This document shows, in pieces, positions 17,207 to 24,455 of a stretch of 64,000 nucleotides of DNA; the first letter of the stretch is position 1, and each line of letters starts with the position of its first letter. The notes below the pieces were generated by a model that ran no database searches, was not told the DNA's origin, and saw only the letters and a program-made list of their open reading frames with translations. Source of the DNA: Amycolatopsis sp. EV170708-02-1 (GTDB taxonomy: Bacteria > Actinomycetota > Actinomycetes > Mycobacteriales > Pseudonocardiaceae); contig NZ_CP092497.1 in NCBI RefSeq assembly GCF_022479115.1, positions 6,138,001-6,202,000 on the forward strand, read 5' to 3'. The translations under genes and the position numbers were made by a program.

Positions 17207-17923
17207 GTGACCGAGCCGAGCGAGGAGTCCACCGGGAAGGCGATCTTGCCGCTGTTCCCGCTACAGACCGTGCTTCTGCCCGGAACACACCTCCCGTTGC
17301 ACATCTTCGAGCCGCGGTACCGGCAGCTGATGGCCGATCTCGTCGCCGAAGTCGTCCCGGACCGCGAGTTCGGGGTCGTCGCGCTGCGTTCGGCGATGAT
17401 CAGGGAGGTCAGCGGGCCCGAACACGTCCACGAATTCGGCTGCAGCACGGTGCTGCGCGAGGCGAAACGGCTGCCGGACGGCAGATTCGACGTCGTCACC
17501 ACCGCGCGGCGCCGGTTCCGGCTGCTGGAGATCGACCGCGTTTCCGCGCCGTACCTGATCGGCTCGGTCGAATGGGTGCCCGACGACCGGGTCTCCACCG
17601 TGCACGGCGACACCGTGACCAGGCTCGCGGACGTCGCGAAGGCCGCGCACCGGCGCTACTGCGAGTCCGCCTGGAACGACGAAGACTGGACCACCCCGCC
17701 CGAGGACGGCGACATCGCGGCGCTCGCCTACCGGCTCACCGCCGACTGCCTGCTCCCGCTGGAAGACCGGCAGCGCCTGCTGGAGGAGACGAACCCGCTG
17801 CGGCGGCTGCGGATCGCGTGCCGTCTGCTGACGCGGGAGGCCGGGTTCCTGAGCACGCTGGGCGCGGTCCCGATGCCGCCGGGGGAACTCGGCGAGTTCA
17901 CGCGCCCGTCGAACCTGAACTGA
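17207..17923 (+). CDS. LON peptidase substrate-binding-domain protein
   Basis: This is a 238-residue stand-alone LON N-terminal (PUA-like) domain protein. It starts with LPLFPLQTVLLPGTHLPLHIFEPRYRQLM and keeps FGVVALRS and DVVTTARRRFRLLEI. A helical C-terminal part (about 135-230) follows. No ATPase or protease domain is present, as usual for this actinobacterial family. Its role is unknown, perhaps substrate recruitment. The GTG at 17207 is the first codon of the conserved part; the longer open frame upstream is antisense or alternate reading of nrtR. It lies 40 bp after nrtR on the same strand. Confidence 0.85.
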   Translation: MTEPSEESTGKAILPLFPLQTVLLPGTHLPLHIFEPRYRQLMADLVAEVVPDREFGVVALRSAMIREVSGPEHVHEFGCSTVLREAKRLPDGRFDVVTTARRRFRLLEIDRVSAPYLIGSVEWVPDDRVSTVHGDTVTRLADVAKAAHRRYCESAWNDEDWTTPPEDGDIAALAYRLTADCLLPLEDRQRLLEETNPLRRLRIACRLLTREAGFLSTLGAVPMPPGELGEFTRPSNLN

Positions 17924-17941
17924 GGCGCCCGCCCCTCGGGG

Positions 17942-18020
17942 GCTGAAGGGAGCTTTCCCCGCATGTCACGCGACGAAAGCTCCCTTCACCACACGAGACG
18001 CGGGGAAAGTCCCCTTCAGC
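17942..18020. repeat. 79-bp tripartite palindromic repeat, copy 1
   Basis: The element has three arms. Arm 1 is GCTGAAGGGAGCTTTCCCCG (17942-17961). Arm 2, CGAAAGCTCCCTTCACC, is complementary to arm 1. Arm 3 is GCGGGGAAAGTCCCCTTCAG followed by C, and is also complementary to arm 1. Two mutually exclusive hairpins are possible. Copies of exactly the same length occur at 52394 and 56094. It lies between the convergent LON and M48 genes, and the frameshifted M48 reading frame runs into it. Confidence 0.8.
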
Positions 18021-19090
18021 CCGCGCGAGGCGCTACTTACCGCCTTCCGAGGAAGACCCCTCGTCCGACCCGTTGCCCGAGCCGAACTTGCTCCACACCT
18101 TCCCGGCCGCCCGGACACCGCCTCGCCGACGTCGCTGAACACCTTGGTCAGCGGGTCGGTCGAGCTGTTCCAGGAGTCCTTGTACGACTTCGCGGCCGAC
18201 TTCAGGTCGTCGGTCCAGGTGGACGAAGGCGCGTCGTCGTCGCGGCGCGGGTACTCGCCGGCCAGGATCCCCCGGTACTCCTCGGACGCGGCCCACTTCT
18301 GCAGCTGGGCGGCGCGCACCACGGCCAGCGGATGCGACATCGTCTCGACGTAACGCAGCTTCAGGTAGCTGTCGCGGATGTCGTCGACCGACTCGTACTC
18401 CGACGCCTGCTGCAGGAAGGCCGGGATGTCGATCTTCGACGGGTCGATCCCACCCGCGACCAGGATCTGCGAGCGCAGCGCCGCCGTCGGGTCCTGCGAG
18501 CACAGCAGCCCGGCGCGGTCGCAGGACAGCTCAGCCTTGCGGTACCACTCGCGCAGCGCCGCGATGACGACGCGGATGCCGATGGCGCTCACCGGCGTCC
18601 ACGACATCGACATCTGCAGGCCGATCAGCCGGATCATGATCGTGCGGTACACCGCGTGCCCGGACAGCACGTGCCCCATCTCGTGCCCGATCACGAACCG
18701 CAGCGACGCGAGGTCCATCGCCTCGACGGCGGCGGTGTTGAGCACGATGAACGGCTCGTCCATCCCGATCGTCTGCGCGTTGACCTCGGGGCTGCGGGCG
18801 ACGAACAGGTTCGGCACGCGGTCGAGGTCGAGTGTTTCGGCGCATTCGTGGCGCAGCCTGTCCAGTTCCGGATACTGCGTCGGGCCGACCCGGATCGCGG
18901 ACGCGAGCGCCATGAGCCGCTCACCGCGTTCGGCGTAGAAACCCGAAACGGCCTTCACGACCTGCGCGAACCCGGGAACGGCGCGCAAGGTGGCCAAGGC
19001 ACCGCGATCGACGGGGTGTTCGTACGCGCGCGGGCTGATACCCGGGAAGCGGACGGCGTTGTGCCGGGAAACCTCGATGTCGTCGGTCAA
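17966..19090 (-). CDS. M48-family zinc metalloprotease, C-terminal frameshift
   Basis: This is a predicted membrane-associated peptidase of the M48 (HtpX/Ste24-like) family. The zinc motif HEMGH is at residues 136-140. The third ligand is probably the Glu in RKAELSCDRAG near 190, and hydrophobic segments flank the motif. TTG at 19090 follows AGGGGG. After DVGEAV (about 18115) the frame reads an unlikely Arg/Gly tail to 17966. The -1 neighbour frame reads AAGKVWSKFGSGNGSDEG and stops at 18033, a plausible natural Ser/Gly tail. A single-base deletion near 18110-18115 explains this. Only the disordered tail is affected, so activity is probably kept; a sequencing error is possible. Confidence 0.82.
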   Translation of the reverse strand: MTDDIEVSRHNAVRFPGISPRAYEHPVDRGALATLRAVPGFAQVVKAVSGFYAERGERLMALASAIRVGPTQYPELDRLRHECAETLDLDRVPNLFVARSPEVNAQTIGMDEPFIVLNTAAVEAMDLASLRFVIGHEMGHVLSGHAVYRTIMIRLIGLQMSMSWTPVSAIGIRVVIAALREWYRKAELSCDRAGLLCSQDPTAALRSQILVAGGIDPSKIDIPAFLQQASEYESVDDIRDSYLKLRYVETMSHPLAVVRAAQLQKWAASEEYRGILAGEYPRRDDDAPSSTWTDDLKSAAKSYKDSWNSSTDPLTKVFSDVGEAVSGRPGRCGASSARATGRTRGLPRKAVSSASRGLKGTFPASRVVKGAFVA

Positions 19091-19136
19091 GAGAAAGCCC
19101 CCTAGAGAAGTTGCCGCCCACCCTAGAGGAAATTCG

Positions 19137-19742
19137 TCAGCCGAGGCGGCGTCCCAGGTCTTCCCGTCCGTTCCACGCGGTCAGCAGGGTGTACGCCAGC
19201 GTCGTCATCAACGGCGCGGCGAGCATGATCCACGGGGATTCGATCTGCGGCGCCTTCGCGATGACGTCGCCGACGGCGGGTGCCGCGCCGATCTCGTAGC
19301 GGCCGTTGGCGAACGAGACGCCCATCGTCGTCCCCAGCCAGCCGGCGAGGGTCGCGCCACCGGTCGCGGCGATCAGCACGACCGGCCCGCGGCGTTCCCG
19401 CAGCAGCCAGGTCACGATGCCGATCAGCAGCCCGGCGCCGAGCGCGAGGAAACCGTAGACGGCGAGGTCGTCGAAGCGGTGCCAGCTCTCCAGCTCCAGC
19501 GGGGCGAGGCCGCCATGGTCGTTGATCACCCGCATCCGCTGGGGCGGCGCGAGCCGCGCCCACAGCCAGGCCAGCGGGAAACCGAGCAACCCCGCCGTGG
19601 ACAGGACGCTGACCGCCGGCAGCAGATCGGCCTTGACGACGACCTTGGGATACGGGCGGCGCGGCCTCGGCAGCACGGGTACCGACCAGGGGTCGGGCAC
19701 ACTGGAAGACAGGTGCGCCGGTTTACCCGTCGTCTCGCCCAA
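19137..19742 (-). CDS. DUF2567 membrane protein (Rv1591-like)
   Basis: The product is about 201 residues with four predicted membrane helices (VVVKADLLPAVSVLSTAGLLG, LAVYGFLALGAGLLIGIVTWLL, GPVVLIAATGGATLAGWLG, ESPWIMLAAPLMTTLAY). This matches the actinobacterial DUF2567 family of unknown function. The TTG at 19742 has a good GGGAGGAG nine bases upstream; the in-frame extension to 19814 is not needed. It follows bsaP and bioB in the same order as Rv1589-Rv1590-Rv1591 of M. tuberculosis, so a link to biotin metabolism is suggested by context only. Confidence 0.78.
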   Translation of the reverse strand: MGETTGKPAHLSSSVPDPWSVPVLPRPRRPYPKVVVKADLLPAVSVLSTAGLLGFPLAWLWARLAPPQRMRVINDHGGLAPLELESWHRFDDLAVYGFLALGAGLLIGIVTWLLRERRGPVVLIAATGGATLAGWLGTTMGVSFANGRYEIGAAPAVGDVIAKAPQIESPWIMLAAPLMTTLAYTLLTAWNGREDLGRRLG

Positions 19743-19822
19743 CCCCGGACTCCTCCCTCGAGCTGCTTGCGCAGAGCGTAACCAATGACGCCCCCAGCGC
19801 ACGCAACCCGGCACGCATCGCC

Positions 19823-19844
19823 CGCGTTTCGTCCTCTGAACGCG
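19823..19844. repeat. 22-bp palindromic motif, copy 1
   Basis: Arms CGCGTTTCG and CTGAACGCG around TCCT. Related copies with arms CGCGTTTAG and CTRAATGCG around the same TCCT lie at 48090 and 60411, each just after a gene end. This copy is 6 bp after the bsaP stop codon. Confidence 0.65.
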
Positions 19845-19849
19845 CGAAG

Positions 19850-20053
19850 TCAGCCGGAGAGTTCACCGTGACGGCTGCACCGGGCCGTCCAGCCGACCGG
19901 GGTGATCTGGACGACCATCCGCCGCGCGCAGTACGTGCAGTAGCGCGGCGGTTCGAGCGCCGTTCTCGGGTTGTGGCAGGCCGGATGTTCCGCGCCACCG
20001 TCGGACGTCTGTCCACAGTGGACGCAGTACGCCGCTGGGTCAGAGGACGTCAC
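19850..20053 (-). CDS. bsaP: Biotin synthase auxiliary protein BsaP
   Basis: This is a 67-residue Cys-rich protein. Pairs CVHC (residues 10-13) and CTYC (near 39-42) plus additional cysteines (HPAC, ARC) could hold a metal or Fe-S cluster. It matches the small protein after bioB in mycobacteria (Rv1590, BsaP), reported to be needed for biotin synthase function, probably in Fe-S cluster supply or repair. Its ATG at 20053 overlaps the bioB stop by 14 bp, indicating translational coupling. Identification rests on size, cysteine pattern and position. Confidence 0.8.
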   Translation of the reverse strand: MTSSDPAAYCVHCGQTSDGGAEHPACHNPRTALEPPRYCTYCARRMVVQITPVGWTARCSRHGELSG

Positions 20054-21056
20054 TGATCGCCTTCACCGGCATCTTCAGCTCGTCGAGCATCGCCAGGTCC
20101 GCGGTGGCCGGGCGGCCGAGGTTGGTCAGGTAGTTGCCGACGATGATCGCGTTGATGCCGCCGAGCATGCCCTGCTTGGTGCCCAGGTCGCCGAAGGTCA
20201 GCTCACGGCCGCCGGAGAAGCGCAGCAGCGGACGCGGCATCGCCAGCCGGAACGCGGCCACGGTGCGCAGCGCGTCCTTGCCCTCGACGACCTCGTAACC
20301 CTCGTACGGCGTGCCCGGCTGCGGGATGAGGAAGTTCATCGTGCACTCGTCCGGGTTCAGCTCGGCCAGCTGCGCGGCGAACTCGGCGCGCTGCTCGATG
20401 CTCTCCCCCATGCCGATGATGCCGCCGCAGCAGACCTCCATCCCCGCCTCGCGGATCATGCGCAGGGTCTCCCAGCGCTCTTCCCACGTATGCGTGGTGA
20501 CGACGTTCGCGAAATGCGAGCGCGCGGTCTCCAGGTTGTGGTTGTAGCGGTGCACGCCCATCTCGACGAGCTCGTCGACCTGCTCCTGGGTGAGCATGCC
20601 GAGCGAGCAGGCGATCTGGATGTCGTTGCCGTCCTCGCGGATGGCCTTGATCCCCTCGCGGACCTGCGAAAGCAGCCGCTTGTCGGGGCCGCGGACGGCG
20701 GCGACGATGCAGAACTCGGTCGCGCCGGTCTCGGCGGTCTGGCGGGCGGCCTTGACCAGGCCGGGGATGTCCAGCCACGCCGACCGCACCGGCGTCGGGA
20801 ACCGGCCGGACTGCGAGCAGAAGTGGCAGTCCTCCGGGCAGCCGCCGGTTTTGAGGCTGATGATGCCCTCGACCTCGACCTCGGGGCCGCACCAGCGCAT
20901 CCGGACCTCGTGGGCCAGCGCCAGCAGGTCGGTGAGGTGGTCGTCGTCGAGTCGCAGGATTTCGACGAGCTGCTCTTCGCTGAGCCCGACACCACGCTCG
21001 AGGACCTGGTCACGCGCCACGGCGAGGATGTCGACGGTCTCCGGGGCTGTGGTCAC
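20040..21056 (-). CDS. bioB: Biotin synthase (BioB)
   Basis: This is a 338-residue radical SAM enzyme inserting sulfur into dethiobiotin. The radical-SAM cluster motif reads CPEDCHFC, followed by [10 protein letters not shown]. Downstream are [17 protein letters not shown], the conserved [10 protein letters not shown] segment and [14 protein letters not shown]. The conserved Arg ligand region (LRFSGGRE) of the auxiliary [2Fe-2S] cluster is present. The GTG at 21056 is supported by AGGAG seven bases upstream. It lies in line with bioD (84 bp upstream) and overlaps bsaP. Confidence 0.97.
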   Translation of the reverse strand: MTTAPETVDILAVARDQVLERGVGLSEEQLVEILRLDDDHLTDLLALAHEVRMRWCGPEVEVEGIISLKTGGCPEDCHFCSQSGRFPTPVRSAWLDIPGLVKAARQTAETGATEFCIVAAVRGPDKRLLSQVREGIKAIREDGNDIQIACSLGMLTQEQVDELVEMGVHRYNHNLETARSHFANVVTTHTWEERWETLRMIREAGMEVCCGGIIGMGESIEQRAEFAAQLAELNPDECTMNFLIPQPGTPYEGYEVVEGKDALRTVAAFRLAMPRPLLRFSGGRELTFGDLGTKQGMLGGINAIIVGNYLTNLGRPATADLAMLDELKMPVKAISDVL

Positions 21057-21140
21057 GAGGCGGCTCCTGTTCGGGGTGGGGCGGTGAAGCAAAGGCACAT
21101 CATCGTGCACGACCGGGCGGCTCGGCCACAGCGACGCAGG

Positions 21141-21863
21141 TCACTTCTGCGCCGAGGCGCGGCCGACGAAGCATTCCGGGTCGAACTCCCCGCCGAACCA
21201 CGGCGAGAGGCCCGTCTTGGCCCGGTCGGCGAACTCCCCGGGCCCGGCGGTGCCCAGCCCGGCGGGCAGCACGCCCAGCAGCGGGGCCCCGGCGGCGACC
21301 GGCAGGTCCTGCAAGTTCGACACCGCCGCCAGATCCGGCTCGTCCGGCCACGAGCCGATGATCACCCCGGCCACGGTGAGCCCGCGCCTGGTGGCGACCT
21401 CGGCGGTCAGGGCGGTCGCGTTGAGCGTGCCCAGCCCGGCCTCGGCGACGATGATGACCAGCGCGCCCAGCGACCACGCGACGTCGGCCAGCGTGGCCCC
21501 GTCGGCGTCGAACCGGACCAGCAGCCCGCCGGCGCCCTCGATGAGGGTCAGGTCGTGTTCGCCGTCGAGGTCGCTCGCCGCGGCGGCGATCTCGCTCGGG
21601 GCGAGCGTCGGCAGTCCCGAGAGCCTGGCCGCCGCCTCCGGCGACAGCGGATCCGGGTATCTCCGCAGCTCACGAGTGGTGACCGGACCGGCGAGCCGAA
21701 GGACGTCGGCGAGGTCGCCGGGCTCGTCCGGGCCCACTCCGGTCTGCGCCGGTTTCAGCACGGCGACACGCTGGCCCTGACCGGCGGCCAGAGCGGCGAT
21801 GGCGGCGGTGGAGATCGTCTTGCCGACACCCGTACCGGTGCCGGTCATGACCAGCATGCTCAC
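21141..21863 (-). CDS. bioD: Dethiobiotin synthetase (BioD)
   Basis: This is a 240-residue ATP-dependent enzyme carboxylating diaminopelargonate to dethiobiotin. The P-loop is GTGTGVGKT near residues 8-16. KPAQTG (substrate-binding Lys) and EGAGGLLV are also conserved. The substrate is made by BioA (encoded at 26948) and the product is used by BioB just downstream. GTG at 21863 or ATG at 21857 are possible starts. No bioF was found in the window, so the preceding step is encoded elsewhere. Confidence 0.94.
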   Translation of the reverse strand: MSMLVMTGTGTGVGKTISTAAIAALAAGQGQRVAVLKPAQTGVGPDEPGDLADVLRLAGPVTTRELRRYPDPLSPEAAARLSGLPTLAPSEIAAAASDLDGEHDLTLIEGAGGLLVRFDADGATLADVAWSLGALVIIVAEAGLGTLNATALTAEVATRRGLTVAGVIIGSWPDEPDLAAVSNLQDLPVAAGAPLLGVLPAGLGTAGPGEFADRAKTGLSPWFGGEFDPECFVGRASAQK

Positions 21864-21912
21864 GTGCGCTGAATCTAGTGGGTCCGGATCGAGTCGCGCT
21901 GAACGGCTTCCG

Positions 21913-24156
21913 TTAGCCCCCGGATGTGGTGACGGCCCCGACCGGCGTGAACGACGGGCTTCCCTCGTCCGACAGATAGACCTGCGCCGCCCCGACGTCG
22001 AAGTACATCCCGGTCAGGTGCAGCTCGCCGCGGGCCTCCGCCTCGGCGATCAGCGGATAGTGGCGCAGATGCTCCAGCTGCTGCAGGACGTTCTTGAGCG
22101 CCAGCCGGTCGACCTCGGTGTCCGGACGTTCGCCGTCGAGGGTCACCGGGGCCTCGCGGCGCGCGCTCGGCTCGGCGTGCCGCAGCCAGGAGGCCAGCAT
22201 CGGCGCGCCGTCCGGGGCCCCGGTGGCCAGCGCCTGCATCGCGCCGCAGCCGGAGTGACCGCAGACCACGATCTCGCGCACCTTCAGCACGCCGACGGCG
22301 AACTCGACGGTGGCGCCCATCGACGGATCGGCGCGGCGGGCGGGCACCAGGTTCCCGATGTTGCGCACGGTGAACAGGTCGCCGGGACCGCTCGTGGTGA
22401 TCATGTTCGGCACGATCCGCGCGTCCCCGCAGGTGATGAACAGCGTGTGCGGCGACTGGCCACCCGCCAATTTGCTGAGCGCCGGCTGCATGAGCGCGGC
22501 GGTGCGCCGCTGGAACTCGGTCGCCCCGCGCAGGGTCGGCCCGCCGCGCTGCCCGGGCAGCTCGACGTCCTTTGCCTGCCAGTCGGACCACGGCGCGAGG
22601 AACCGGGGCACCGAACGCGCCGCGGCCGTGCGGGTCAGCGTGGGATCACCGGATTTGCCCTTGGCGAACCACGGATGCCCGACCTCGTCGACGATCACCG
22701 TGCCGCCGGCGCGTTCGTGGCCGAGCTGCCAGTTCGACAGGCTCTCGAAGGCGGCGTGGTCGAGGTAGTCGACGACCAGTTCCAGCGTCACTTTCGCGCC
22801 GTCGGGCACGGTCGCGAGCACCCGGCTGAGCCGCGGCACCGACAGGAACGTGAGGACACCTTCGACGACGACACGCCATTCGCCGCCGTCGCGTTCGGCG
22901 TGGATCCCGGACCACACCGTGCGCCGCAGCATCAGCAGTACCGAGAGCGCGATCCCGAGCAGGACCCCGGTGAGCAGGTCGAAGACGACGACACCGGCGA
23001 GCGTCACCAGGTACAGCCCCAGGTCGCCGTGTTTGAGGACCTGCTTCATGTGGCCGGGGTTCACCAGTTTCGCGCCGACGTGCACGAGCAGGCCCGCCAG
23101 CGCGGCGAGCGGGATGTTCTGGATGAGCCCCGCGAACGCGGCGACGAACACCAGGATCCAGCCGCCGTGCAGGATCGCGGACGCCCTCGTGCGGGCACCG
23201 GCGGCGACGTTGGTCGAGCTGCGGACGATCACACCGGTGACCGGGAGACCGCCCAGCGCGCCGGAGGTCATGTTCGCGGCGCCCTGCCCGATCAGTTCGC
23301 GGTCGAGGTTCGACCGCGGCCCGGTGTGCATCTTGTCGACGGCGACGGCCGAAAGCAGGCTTTCCACGCTCGCGATCAGGGCGATGGTGACGACCGCGAC
23401 GGCGAACGCGCCCCAGCCCGTGTCCGGGAATTCGGGCGCGAAGCGGATGTTGAGCAGATCACCCGGCAGGTCGACACGGGGCAGGGTCATCCCGGTGACG
23501 ACGGACAGCACGGTCACCAGCCCGATCGCCGCGAGCGGGCCGGGCACCTTGCGGACGGACTGGGGCAGCCGCGGCCACAGCAGCAGGATGCCGATCGTGA
23601 GCACGCCGATCAGCGCGGCGGTGTCGTGGTGGCCGACGATCTGCGCGGGCAGTCCGGCGATGTTCTCGAGTGCCGAGCTCTGCGCCGATCCGCCCAGTAC
23701 GACATGGAGCTGACCGAGAACGATCGTGACGCCGATCCCGGCGAGCATGCCGTGGACGATGGCGGGCGAGATGGCGAGCGCCGCGCGGGCGATGCGGCTC
23801 AGCCCCAGCAGGATCTGCAGCGCCCCCGCGGCGACGGTGATCGCGCAGGTGGTCGCCCAGCCGAAGGTCGCGATGGTTTCGGCCATGATCACCGTCAGGC
23901 CGGCGGCCGGGCCGCTCACCTGAAGAGGCGAGCCGCCGAGGGCCCCGGCGACCACACCTCCCACCACGGCCGCGATCAACCCCGCGACGATCGGCGCCCC
24001 GGACGCGAGAGCGATCCCGAGTGAAAGCGGGACGGCGACGAGGAACACCACCAACGAGGCGGGCAGGTCGTGACGAAGCACGGCAAGAGGTTTGGGCTTC
24101 TTCGAACTGGCGAGCATGATCACCAGGAAACTGGTGAATTGTCCGATATGCACCAC
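21913..24156 (-). CDS. SulP anion transporter - beta-carbonic anhydrase fusion, copy A
   Basis: The 747-residue fusion has three parts. Residues about 25-430 form a SulP/SLC26-type transporter core with some 10-12 helices (LPASLVVFLVAVPLSLGIALASG, LQVSGPAAGLTVI). Residues about 440-530 form a cytoplasmic STAS-like region (VTLELVVDYLDHAAFESL). Residues about 560-735 form a beta-carbonic anhydrase with zinc and active-site residues CGDARIVPN and HSGCGAM. Bicarbonate transport coupled to CO2 hydration is the usual inference for this fusion. It ends 49 bp before bioD. GTG at 24156 and ATG at 24117 are both possible starts. The paralogue lies immediately upstream. Confidence 0.9.
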   Translation of the reverse strand: MVHIGQFTSFLVIMLASSKKPKPLAVLRHDLPASLVVFLVAVPLSLGIALASGAPIVAGLIAAVVGGVVAGALGGSPLQVSGPAAGLTVIMAETIATFGWATTCAITVAAGALQILLGLSRIARAALAISPAIVHGMLAGIGVTIVLGQLHVVLGGSAQSSALENIAGLPAQIVGHHDTAALIGVLTIGILLLWPRLPQSVRKVPGPLAAIGLVTVLSVVTGMTLPRVDLPGDLLNIRFAPEFPDTGWGAFAVAVVTIALIASVESLLSAVAVDKMHTGPRSNLDRELIGQGAANMTSGALGGLPVTGVIVRSSTNVAAGARTRASAILHGGWILVFVAAFAGLIQNIPLAALAGLLVHVGAKLVNPGHMKQVLKHGDLGLYLVTLAGVVVFDLLTGVLLGIALSVLLMLRRTVWSGIHAERDGGEWRVVVEGVLTFLSVPRLSRVLATVPDGAKVTLELVVDYLDHAAFESLSNWQLGHERAGGTVIVDEVGHPWFAKGKSGDPTLTRTAAARSVPRFLAPWSDWQAKDVELPGQRGGPTLRGATEFQRRTAALMQPALSKLAGGQSPHTLFITCGDARIVPNMITTSGPGDLFTVRNIGNLVPARRADPSMGATVEFAVGVLKVREIVVCGHSGCGAMQALATGAPDGAPMLASWLRHAEPSARREAPVTLDGERPDTEVDRLALKNVLQQLEHLRHYPLIAEAEARGELHLTGMYFDVGAAQVYLSDEGSPSFTPVGAVTTSGG

Positions 24157-24455
24157 CCTATCGAGTGAATATCACACTACGGATGGGTGGCGTGGCCCAC
24201 TTTTGCCTCGATTCGTTGCCCGGAGATGTCTCCCGCGTTGCGAAAAGCCTTGCCTGGTCCCGAATCCTGGGATCTATCGGTCGGCCGCCCGGCCAACCCA
24301 CGCCCCGAACGCGAAGCCGGATCTCGCGTGCTTGAAGACGTATCTCGCGTGCTTCGGGGCGGAACTCACGTGACCGGTGAGTTCCGCCTTCAAGCACGCG
24401 AGTTCCGCCTCTAATCACGCGTGATCCGTCTTCAAGCACGCGTGGTCGCCTTAAC
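24157..24455. repeat. Inverted-repeat cluster between the SulP paralogues
   Basis: The 299-bp spacer holds nested palindromes. GGCGGAACTCAC (24358-24369) pairs with GTGAGTTCCGCC (24377-24388). A 16-mer CGCGTGCTTGAAGACG (24325-24340) recurs inverted at 24428-24443, and related CTTCAAGCACGCG words lie near 24390. It may act as a terminator for copy B or be a degenerate repeat family. No gene was found in it. Confidence 0.6.

Noticed and set aside
21799..24024. 741-residue plus-strand open frame across SulP copy A
   Set aside because: Compositional shadow of the minus-strand transporter gene; its translation is Arg/Gly/Asp-rich with no domain.
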